Assembly: GCA_025267735.1 (NCBI GenBank)
Contig: CM046297.1
Span: 36,544,011 to 36,608,010, forward strand
Direction of reading: 5' to 3'
From: Mactra quadrangularis
Lineage: Eukaryota > Mollusca > Bivalvia > Venerida > Mactridae
DNA length: 64,000 nucleotides
The notes beneath the pieces were generated by a model. It did not search any database, was not told where the DNA came from, and was given only the letters and a program-made list of their open reading frames with translations. Below, piece after piece: positions 33,163-45,100 of this stretch. Each line of letters opens with the position of its first letter. Positions within the stretch are counted from its first letter, which is position 1. The translations under genes were made by a program, and so were the position numbers.

Positions 33163-36100
33163 GTAAGTGATTCTTTGAACTTTATTGTCACAGTTATATT
33201 TGGATGTTTTGTTCAATTGTCAGTGCATTAATCTCGCTATTTAAATACTTATTATCAATAGTGTTGTATGTATTTAAATCAGCGTTAAGGTTCATGTAAA
33301 GTCTTGGTTTGCAAAATAATTCAGTGAAAATGCTCTAATTCTGTCACATCTCCTCTCAGAGTAGTGTTTTATACATTAAAATGTTCCTTATGAAACGTAC
33401 AAAGTGATGCTTGTCATCAATTACGAAAAAAATATTTAACAAAAGACGTATTTGCAAAATTGATGTTGTATAAATAAAAATACTAAAATGTATCAATCTT
33501 TTCTTACAACACAATTTAACATTAAATCCTTTACAGAACATTATAGTTTATATTCCCATGAAGGTATTCCAATATTTATAACATTAATAAATGTTAAAAC
33601 AAAACCAAGGCAAATGAAAAACTAAAGTGAAAGTAGAAACAGGGTCGTGAAAACCCATTACACTTGCATCTGTCAAAATGTTTTTCATTTACCAAAGTTT
33701 TGTTTTAACATTTATTGGGATTATATATTTTGGAGTACCTTCATTGGAATATGAACTATACCGTTCTGTTAATGATTTAATGATTAATTATTTTGTAAAA
33801 AGAATTGAATGTCTTTTAGTATTTTCATTTTTACAGCATCAATTTTGCAAATACATCTTTTGTTAAAAGTTTTCATCTGAATTAATTGCCAGCATCACTT
33901 TGTATGTTTCTTAAGAAACATTTTGATGTATAAAACACTGCTCTTGATGAAAGTACGACAGAATTAGAGCATTTTTTATTTTACTATTATTAATGCAAAT
34001 GAAGACTTTACTTGAACCTTAAATGTATGTTGACGTTTCAATAAAACATATGAAGCGCAACAGGCTTCATCATCATTGGATACACGCAATCTGTCAAACT
34101 TTATTACAAACCTTTCGAGCAGTGAGTTTTTACCATTTATTGTTTATTTGAGCCATACTTTTTTGGTAATTTTAGAAAATGTTGCAGAAATTTTTCTCGC
34201 AGAACAAATTTTTAAGTTGGTGAAGTGGAACAACTGCGTGTAAATTATTTTCTCAAAAGCATTAGCAGTGCCCCTAATGAGGCTAGAACCCATGACCTTT
34301 GACCTCTAAGCGCTCGTCCTACCACTGGTCAATCACTATCACTGCTCCTTTATATATGGAACATATGTATTTAATGATACCTTTTTATGGGTAACTGTCA
34401 GTAAAGTTTTAACATGCTACCAGGATCTCAATAGAGTAAGTGATTCTTTGAACTTTAATGTTTGGCACATTTTACCTAAAACTCAACTATTTAAAATAGT
34501 TTCACAGTTACATTTGAATATTTCGTCCAATTGTCAGTGCATTAATATCGCTGATCTGGTGTCCTTTTCACAAAAAAATTACGAAAAAAGTTTTCGCAAG
34601 TCAAAAGCAAGAAACTTTAATAATATGCTCAATTTTTGGCTTATCAATATTATACAAATCGTATAGAATTGTGTATATCTTTTGAATATCATATCGTAGT
34701 TATGCTTATTATCCGTCTGACTTAAAAGTGCTAATTATATGAAACTGACTTACGAAGATTTTTTTCGTAAGAAGTTTTGTGAAAAGCACCCCTTGTGATC
34801 AAAGATGAGTACAGATATAATGCAGTAAGTATTTAAATCAGCATTAATGTATGTTTAATAAAACGTATGAGTAACATCAGGCTAAATGGGACTTACGTCA
34901 GTTATTGCCCCTTGTATACTCTTCAAATAGATAGGTCCAATCAGTTGGATTACTCAGATTTTACCTTTAATTTTCAATGTCAATTTGCCACATTTAATCT
35001 TTAACTAACTTTTTTGTAAATAATTTAATTTGTTTTAAATTAAAGTTAAGTAATTTTAGGGTAAAGAACTATCTAAATTTCATCTTTTCTGTAAATATCT
35101 TCATTAACAAGAACGATATTAGTTAATTATTTTGTTATCTTTACATATGAGTTCAATGATAAAATCCGAGGATTCAAACTGTAAGGACCTACTTACCAAT
35201 CGGAATGCTTCGGATTTTATCAGGTAAAGATAACTTACGAAAGTCCCTAATTCATCATCGTAAGATGCACGCAATCTGTCAAGTTTTAATACAAGCTTTC
35301 CCAAATTTTAACTAGGTGAAGTGAAACGACTGCATTAGCAGTGGCCCTGATGAGGCTAGAACACATGACCTTTCGACCCCTTAGCGCGCGTTCAACCACT
35401 GGTCTATCACTGCTCATATATATATGGAACATACGTATTTAATGATACCTTTTTATTGGCAATAAAGCTAGTCAATTCGTGCCTAAGAAAATTGATTTCC
35501 ACGCGGACAAATTTATGTAATAAGAAAGGAAAGAGGTTTTATATCAGTTCATATCATTTACTACGCATTTAAACCCACGTAATATACCTTAAGCTTTTAA
35601 ATTACAAAGCTGAACACATACTGCGGAGATTGGTTTTATGTCTAACAGTCTAACTGCAGTCAATGACTAATTATCTTCAAATTATTGAACGACATACTTT
35701 GTATTATTGCCTTTAAATTACAAGAACAATGACAGCCAATCCTATGTTAATTGAATTTTATAAAGAGATTAAGCCCGGTTAGCTCAGTTGGTAGCACGCA
35801 TGTCTACTGATCGAGGGGTCGTGGGTTTAATTCCCGGGCGTGGAGCTTGGTCATGATATTATTCTCCCTCCTACTACTGATTTTTAATTATGTAGGGCAG
35901 TTGTCAGTCATTGACGAAAGTATGCGTTTAGTAGTTGGTTAACAGCTTAATCCAGAGATTTAGCCTTTCTAGGAGGAGTGAGTAGGTTGACTGACCGCCG
36001 TTATATGACCTATACAATGTGTTACTACGGTGTTAAACCCAACAAACAAACAAAACAAACAAACATAAAGATATTAAAGTTGGCTATTTGAGTCCACGCA

Positions 36101-39100
36101 GACTTACCAGTGCTTAGTTCTACCATGCTAGCCTTCGTGTCTGGATATACTTAATGATATTTAACATACTTGTTTGTTTGTATGTTTGTTTTTTTGGGTT
36201 TAACGCTGCAGCAACACTTTGTATAGGTCATATAACAGCGGCCAGTCAACCTACTCACTCCTCCTGGAAAGGCTAAATTTCTGGATTTAGCTGTTAACTA
36301 ATTACTAAGCGCATCTTTCGTCAGTGATTGACAACTGTCCTACATAATTAACAATCATTGGTAGGAGGGACAATGGCCGTAGACATTATTTCATGACCAA
36401 ACTCCACGAAAGTATGCCCCGCCCGGAAATCGAACCCACGACCCCTTGATCAGTAGACTTGCGTGCTACCAACTGAGCTAGCCGGGCGGCTTATTTAAGA
36501 TACCATAGGGAATTTCCTCTAAAACTTAATACATTTGCTTGGTATAAGTATTTTGATTTAATTCAAAGTATACATACAAATGCCAAAGTTATCAATCATG
36601 TTGTTAGCACAAATTTCTTTTGACTTGTTTTGACTTCAGGTATATATAAATACCGTATTAATGTTTGGTTATGATTTTTTTGGTTTTTAACGTCGTATTC
36701 AACACATATTAAGGTCATATATACGACGGCCAGATCTTTCTACTATAGGTTTCCTGGACTCTTTTTTGCTATCACTAGTACTAACTTACCCTACCACGAG
36801 GCCGACAACTCATTCATAAGGTATGACCTACCGCGACCGGGCTCGAACCCGCGATCTCCGGATTGGAAGTCAGACATGCTAACTACTTCGCCACTCCCGC
36901 GGCTTTGGTTATAAATTATAGAGTAGTTGTTAAAGTTAAACGGTTGCTTTTATTTGTCAAGTTGTGATCACATAGAACAGCCAAAAATATTCCAAAATAA
37001 TCATCCTTAATCTAATAGTTGTCTTTTATTTATCGAACGTGTTTAATGCAATGAATGAACGTATCGGTCATTTTGGCCGCCATATTGGAAAGGTATTTAC
37101 AGTTTGGGCTAAAGGCCATCACAGCTCGTTCGAGAGAGGTATAAAACCAATATTCTATGTTGTTTCTGACCAAATAAATTGTATATTTCGACTTTGGAAG
37201 ATCTTTCCATCAATCACATCTTTGCGTGACGGAATTAATTAAGCCCGACAACTGAATGAATTCATTCTCTTTAAAAGTGCTGTTGTTTCCAATTATGTCG
37301 ACAGGATCGCTGTATTTTTCGACATACGATACATAATGATTATTTCATGGACGAAGTCACGTGACATTAATGTTTATGATCACGAATGGAAGGGGAATTA
37401 AAGCTAATAGACATTCAAGACTTAAGTCATATCTCATTTACTTCCGCCTATCTTTATGTTGATAGTCTTAACGCCTTGTGATGAAACCTTTAAGATAATT
37501 GTGTAATGAATTTCTTGAATCACGTAGTGGCTTAGACTTGGAGAAATTACCAAATTCTAAAACCACTGATTTAGGAAACATTACAGAAATAAGTACGGTT
37601 AGGATGACTGGAACATTAACATGTCATTCATGTCTGTTTCGTTTATTGTAACACTACTGGTAGAGTTCGGGATCGGAAGATGAGCTGCCGACCATGTCTT
37701 AAACAATAAGGCACATGCTCAAATTATAGGGCTCAATGAAAATTCCCTTCAACATCACTATTGCCTACATTCTTTGAAATTCATGCGCCAATTATTACAT
37801 GAAAATTTGACAATAATGTCAATTTTCCTCCATTGATTAGATAATATGGAGAAGTTTCCGGCCTTGTGGAAGGGTAGGTGAGTACTGGTTATAGACAAGG
37901 GTCCAGGAAAGCTAGGTTAGGTGCGCTGGACGTCGTAAAATGGCCTAAATTGTGTTGACACGGCGCTAAACTCAATAAAAACACCAATTATTATCATTTA
38001 AAATGTTTCGATAAAACTCTCTGTCAGATAATAATAAGATATCATTTATTCAAATTTGCAAAAATAGCATTATTCCTACCTCTCGATTTTCCAAGAAATT
38101 AATTAATATGTCATAGGAAATGTTTGTGTATTTATTCTCATATGCAATTCTTGTAATTTTGGACGTATATAGTTTTCGTGTTGTATATTGTTAAAAATGT
38201 AGACGTCTAAGAAACTGAGTTTTGAAATGGAACATAAAAACACTTATGGTTTCAGTTTTAAAAAAGTGTTTTCGAATGTGACTTTGTTCAATGTTTAATA
38301 ATATACATAAACTTAAATCTACCAAGTGACATATTCTTGGCTCTACGTGTTTCCCAGCTAATCTGAAAACGGTTACACAGTACATTAGCTATATTTCTAC
38401 AAAGCAGTGGACTGGAACTCTATAATTTTCTATTTCGTGCGGGTGACATCATGTATTTAGCGATTAACAATAGTTTAATGTGTTTTTGGCGCCAATATCG
38501 TATGCAGAGACTGTGATTGCTTTGTTGTAAAATTGTTTCACCCTTGTGTTATTTTCAATAAATGTGAAAATCTAATTATATTGATGAAATTTATGAGACA
38601 GGTTCCTGCTTGAAATAATTATAAATTTGTAAAGGATGGTTCCAGTGCATCGAGTGTGAAATCATGGTTCCGGTGTTTTCTTTCATTTCTAAGCTTGACT
38701 ATATGGAGTATAGTGGGGTTATCTTAGGCCATGCAAAATTGGAATTCTGTTAAGCGTCAACTCAAATTGGACAAACCTAGGTACCTATTCACAAAAACAC
38801 ACAAACGGAAAAAGAAAACACAAGTATTTTTACGGCAAAAACAATGCATGATATATTATATCATTTTCAATGGAATACCATCCTCATAATATAAAACAAT
38901 GCTCTGAATCTTATATAAAATGACTAGTGTTTTTTTTACGTAAAATATACATTGTTTTAATGACGCGGTTATGATAAATTGCTTACGATGGATAACGTCC
39001 ATGAATTAAATTGTCGTATCGAAAACCTACGCGCACGCGGACGCTTAACAAAATTCCGATATGGCATGGCCTTATCGTATGTACGCAGATGGCGTTAACG

Positions 39101-42100
39101 TAACACTTCTTAGTTTAAGGTTTTTGTGTCATTAGTTATATCTTTGAAACTACATATTTAGAGTTTACTAGGTTTCCATATGAGGCCAAAACCGAGTGAC
39201 ATTACTCTGGAATCTTTTAAAATCTAATTACGTTATATTAAATTTGGGTAATATTTACTTAGAAATTCTTTAATTGATTTAGAAGTTTTACTTTCAAGTT
39301 CTAAATATTAAAGCAACGAAAGTATCGTCTTGTTATTTTACTGGGCTCTTTAATATTGTATGTCAATATTTATTTTGTCTACACAAAACACGTGACCTGA
39401 TTTGGGAAAACTTTCTAGTCGAGAACAATGTCAATAGACTGCTAATATGTTATTTGTAAGCCGCGTTCGTGACGTAGTGGTTAGCAAGTCTGACTTCGAA
39501 TCCGGAGATCGCGGGTTCGAGCCCGGTCGCAGTAGGTCATACCCTATACATGAGTTTTCGACCTCGTGGTAGGGTAAGTTAGTACTGGTGGCAGAAGTGT
39601 CTAGGAAACCTGTAGTAGGAAGAGCTGGCCAGCGTATATATGACCTAAATATTTGTTGAATACGACGTTAAAAACAACAACAACAAAAAAATCACTGAAT
39701 TTGTTGACATCAAATATTGTTAAATATTATTTTCTATTTGTTTTCAGACTTATCAAACATTGCAAAGCAAAGATTTACATGGCGATTCGTTGGTTGAAGA
39801 CATTGCTAAAGATTTTGAAGTTTTACTGAAAAGTAAACTCAAAGCTGTCATGGTAGGTCAAATTATTTATTTGAATAGTTTTAATTCGAGCATCAATTGA
39901 TCCTTTTAATACACTGTTCATTATGTTCTATTTCCTGTTAAAATTTATCTTAATATTTGTATTAATGATTTAATCAGTTTCTTTGTACATTATACATTCA
40001 TTCAATATTTTTTTAACATACGATCATTACCTCTATGTCATGCCACCAGCACAAGGGACCACAATACACGTACAAATATGGTATTTGCCTTTTTGTGCTA
40101 TGGTTTGTTTCACATAGCAAATTGCCATATGCTGTGATAAAATGGATGCATGTTATTTGCTTTCCATTGTATTAGTGCTATTTGTACACTATTCTAAATG
40201 CATACTTTTATTATTTCTATTATTTTATTAACTGTTTGTTCATTTTTACGATCGACGGCTTAACCAACAATATGCGGTTTTCAGGCCAACCCTTTATTAG
40301 AACATGCAATTTTCACATGAATGGCCCTGTAAATATGTGACATATTTTTAAAAAAAATTGTACATTCTTTGTTATGAAAGATTGATCTTGTATTTATGTA
40401 TTGTTTTTCAGGATCTTGTTACAGAAGCTGAGAGAGTTTACTTGAATTATACCTTTGATGAAGATTTAGATGTAAGTTGTTCAACATTTATAGATAAACT
40501 TTAGACATAATATGCATGCATTCGGAACACCTCGACCTTTCAAGAATGAATAGTCTCGGAAGGATTCGTGTGGGGTCTTCACTGGATTTTGGTGATTTTA
40601 CTACCTACGCGAGGCGAATCACGTAACGGTTACACAAAATAGTTCTTGTAGTATACACACATATCTTTGTCTAAACATATTTATTTGTTTTAAATTGAAC
40701 CAAATATAGTTCATGGGTATCATTGAAATGTGTAATTTCAAATGTACGGACTAAAAAGGAAACTTCAGTCATCGCCATAACGATCGTGTATTTGTTTACC
40801 TCAACACCGGTTTTTCCAAAATGGCGCCTAAATATATCCTAGGTTATTCGTAGCGAATGGCCGAGGAGTTCCGAATCAATATGCATGATAAGTTTGATTT
40901 CTGACGGTTTACTGGAATGGAGTGCAAGACCACAGATTGTTTGCTTGTTTTGGTTTTACGGCGCACCAATACAGAAAGGCCACATCGCACCGAAAAGACC
41001 ACTGAAATTGTTTTAAAAATACTATACGAAATTGTCATACAAAAGTTGATAGTACGACTCTATGGTATTAGTGAAACTTGTTGTTTTTATTCTGCATGTT
41101 GTTAAATCTTTAATACTTACGTTTCTGTTAGATTTCCCAGAAATTTGTATCGGATTAATTTGTTACATTTGCCGTTTTTCTTTTCTTAACAATCTCTTCG
41201 TATTGATCTTTTACTATAATAGTTTACATCTAGTTAAAAGCATTTTCTATAAGAAACTAACGATCTTTTACCTACAAATTGTAATTTACAAAATGCAATT
41301 AAAATGGAATTTTCCAAACTTTTGTGTCAGCACTCTTTTAAATTTATAACCCTCCCTAGATAGCTATTGGATACAAAACGTTCCATATTTCAAATTTAAA
41401 ACAGTAATTGTTTGACAAGTTTAGATTCCTTGAAATTTCCGGGGAGAATTCCAATATTTTTGTGTAACAACGATTTGTCTAGAATGATTTATTTTATGCT
41501 TGGTACTAAAATTAATTTTATACCTCTTAAAGTAGACCGTACAATTTCATGAATATCGTCGATACCATAAACTTCATAATGAAAGCATCTGGGATATTTA
41601 TTGTTTAAATAGACCATCGGACTAAACAACAGATTCTTTTGTACAACCGATATGTTTAAATACATCTAAATACGAGTTGCTCAGTCGTAAGGGTGTTTAC
41701 CATTGTTGAGTTTGGTCATGAAAGAAATATGTTCAATAGCAATTTTCCCGCCTCCGTAAGTATCAAGTTGTTCAGTGGTTTAGCATTGGAAACTCGCCAG
41801 CGGCTGACAAATGTCCTACTTGATACTGATAAAGTCTAGATGATGACTGTAGAATAAATTTCATTATCACACTCCACGGGTATTAGACGCACATCCTTCT
41901 AAAGCTACAGTCCCATAAACATAAACATAAACATAGCCGTGAGGGCACCGTACGGGTGCCGTGCGATCAAGCTCCGCAAGGACCTGTAGGAACTCTTGCG
42001 TACCAGTAAGAACTGTAAGGTTTTTACCAGGGTCCGTGATATGAGCCCAGAATCCACGATTCAGTTTCAAAGTCAAATCTTGTATAAATCGTTGCCGAGT

Positions 42101-45100
42101 ATGAATTAAACTTGCATATCTTCCAGCTACGGGTGTGTTGTTTTGTGTCATGTGCATACCGTCACCTTAATACGCAAGGCTTGCCACTGCGCAACAAGCC
42201 ACGATTATATGGGACTGAGGCATAAGATTTAATGGGAAACAAGCATCCGACTGACCTAACAGGACTAGTCAAAAACCACCAAACAAAGTTGACAAAATCC
42301 CTAATTTTATGAATATGTTGAACAATTTTTGTTTTGTTACAGGTTGGTTATTTAAACAGTAAAACGGTATTCAGCTATGATGAACAAGAAAGTACAATGT
42401 TACATTTCAATGGTTCTACAGACCCGGCTGATGAGACTGTAAGAGAGATGGCAGAATTTAATGACGTCATCGATTTCGTCACCGATAAGAAATTCATGAA
42501 AACACCAGTGAATTATAACTACAGTACTGTACATGTACCTACAAACGTGTACGATAGATGTTAGTAAGCTATAATAAATCTTATGACAAAATAATCTTAA
42601 GATCATTTGATGAACGACTATCAAGAATTTCATGTTTAATGCTGCATTTCAGCATTTAGTCCAAATGCGTCGAAAAGCCATCTAACTGAAAGCCTTTTGA
42701 TATTTCTAGACGGAATTCAATGAAGGTATGATGCTTGCACCAGTGAGTTAAACCCATTAGTCCTGAATTTCATCGTCAGACTCGTATTTCGTCCCTGCAG
42801 AGAAGCATGTATCAGCAACAAAAAGTTGTCTTTCTGCCTTTAGTTCATTTATGGTTTTTTTTTACCTCTTTCACTTTCAGCTGAATATTTGTCTTGTTAA
42901 ATCGTATTTTAGCTTCAAATTCTAGCCCTCAGCTCACAATGTGCCTTGTGTATCTTAAGGTAATATTCACTTAACTCATATCTTGCTTCTTTTTTTCATT
43001 ATGTATCTTTTCTATTTCAGCTCGGTATTTTGTCTTGTCTATTTCAACTCAAATTTGTTTTATGTCATCAGCCAGTCCACAAAGTACATGTTGTATCTCA
43101 GATATCTCTTGTATGTTCTTACTCAAATAGGTTCTTTAAATGCTAGCTAAAACTTTGTCTTATATTTTACAGCTCCTACTATACTCAATGGTGCATATTG
43201 GACCCGTATGCTGGATGAAAAGTTTAAAGAGAATAATGAAAGATTTAAATCATTACGATGGCAGTATTTCTGTAGTTCTGATGGTTTCTTCAGAGTTTAT
43301 CCAGGTATTGCATTGATACTTGATTAATTTCCACTGGAAAACCGTAACACTTTGTTAATACCGTGTGGCTAACATGAAATGTTATATCTTTGCCGAGATG
43401 TATACGTGGATTCTTAATGTATAACGCTAATGAATCTCGACTGACACAATAATAATAATAATGACGATAATAGTTACATTTTGATAATAATAATAATTTT
43501 AATGAGTGTAATAATAATCTCAATGATAATAATAATATAACAATAATGATATTTTTGATAATATAATAATAATATAACAATAATGATATTTTGATAATAT
43601 AATAATAATATAACAATAATGATATTTTTGATAATATAATAATAATATAACAATAATGATATTTTTGATAATATAATAATAATATAACAATAATGATATT
43701 TTTGATAATATAATGATAATATAACAATAATGATATTTTTGATAATATAATGATAATATAACAATAATGATATTTTGATAATATAATAATAATATAACAA
43801 TAATGATATTTTTGATAATATAATAATAATATAACAATAATGATATTTTTGATAATATAATAATAATATAACAATAATGATATTTTTGATAATATAATAA
43901 TAATATAACAATAATGATATTTTTGATAATATAATAATAATATAACAATAATGATATTTTTGATAATATAATGATAATATAACAATAATGATATTTTGAT
44001 AATATAATAATAATATAACAATAATGATATTTTTGATAATATAATAATATAACAATAATGATATTTTGATAATACTACTAATAAATTTAATAATACTAAT
44101 AATAATTTTAATAATATTTATAATAATTTTGATAAGTACATTGTATAATGCAATAATAACAAAATGATAATAATATTTTGCCATCGTGTACATCATAGTT
44201 TATCACATATTTCAGGTTTGAAGTGGCCACGTGATAATGAGAAATCAGGTATAGATACATATGATTGTCGTGTTAGAAGTTGGTATTTACAAGCCGCCAC
44301 GTGTCCTAAGAATGTTTTAATATTGTTGGATACAAGCGGAAGTATGAAGGGTTCACGTATGGTAATTGCACGGAGCACTGTTAAAGCTATACTTAACACA
44401 TTAGATGACGATGACTATTTTAATATATTAAGGGTAGGTAACAAAAACATTAAAAAATATTTTAATTTGATCAACATGAAACTGTCTCGATTGACGACGC
44501 TATTATTGGTTGTCATAAACAAAGCTGTTTTAATCAAATATGCGATAGGTTTTGTATCCATTACAAAAGGCGAATAACTTTTAAGGGTAAACTTTCAATT
44601 TTAGCAAGACACCATTTGTTTAAGTTGATGTTATCTGATTAAACACATAAATTAGCAAAACACAATTTGGTTTGTCAATATGATTCAAACCTTCTCACAA
44701 AAAAATCTTATTAACGGTATGCATGTTCAGGGTTTTTAACTTTCATTTGCCTAAAATCCTTTATTTTTTAAAATGGGTTATGATTATTGCTCACAATATA
44801 ATTATTATGACTGTTTAACTACTAGTTGACTTTGTATCTGACTGAATCAATAATCATAAAACAACGTATAGTTTTCAGATACAGTGGAATACATAGACCC
44901 ATGTTTTGAAGGTTCAATGATGCAAGCTACTGAGATGAATAAACGTCATCTACAAGAACTAATAGATGTAAATATAACTGCACGTAAAGGTGCTGACTTT
45001 AAACATGCCTTTGATACTGCCTTTCATTTACTTAATTCACAGGTAAGTTGATTATATTATTTTATTACTGTTTCTTTCATTCTTAAACAACATATGACAC

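Larger units (their letters stand above)
33122..34393 (+). repeat. Tandem duplication, source copy (exon 3' half plus intron)
   Basis: Runs from the CTGTCAGTAAAG within exon 1 through the intron to GATACCTTTTTATGGG. It is collinear with 34395-35465: the exon end with GTAAGTGATTCTTTGAACTT, CAATTGTCAGTGCATTAAT, TATTTAAATCAGC, CACGCAATCTGTCAA, a family D SINE and TATTTAATGATACCTTTTTA. It is longer than its partner because it contains the foldback element at 33289-34018. Confidence 0.85.
34395..35465 (+). repeat. Tandem duplication, derived copy
   Basis: Directly follows the source copy. It lacks the foldback element but carries its own MITE at 34558-34790. It ends at ATACCTTTTTATTGGCAATAAAG, and the junction shows short similarity between GTCAGTAAAG and GGCAATAAAG, suggesting a microhomology-mediated event. 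Confidence 0.85.
33163..39747 (+). other. Intron with tandem duplication and many insertions
   Basis: This 6.6-kb intron holds the duplicated unit pair, a TTAA foldback element, another MITE, family D, A, B and C SINEs and a Harbinger-like MITE, listed individually. The segments between them, for example 36904-37798 and 37985-38726, show nothing recognisable. Confidence 0.8.

Noticed and set aside
34395..34435. A functional alternative exon
   Set aside because: There is no adequate acceptor and the 5' half is missing because of the duplication break, so I list it as an exon remnant.
43290..44196. Overlapping minus-strand frames of 243, 240 and 142 codons
   Set aside because: They translate the 36-37-bp AT-rich minisatellite and read as the same LLYYYYIIK pattern in every frame. 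No stop occurs in the unit, so length is no evidence of coding.
44434..44577. Extension of exon 6 by reading on into the intron
   Set aside because: The added residues do not match the family. Splicing at 44438 continues directly into [10 protein letters not shown], which does.
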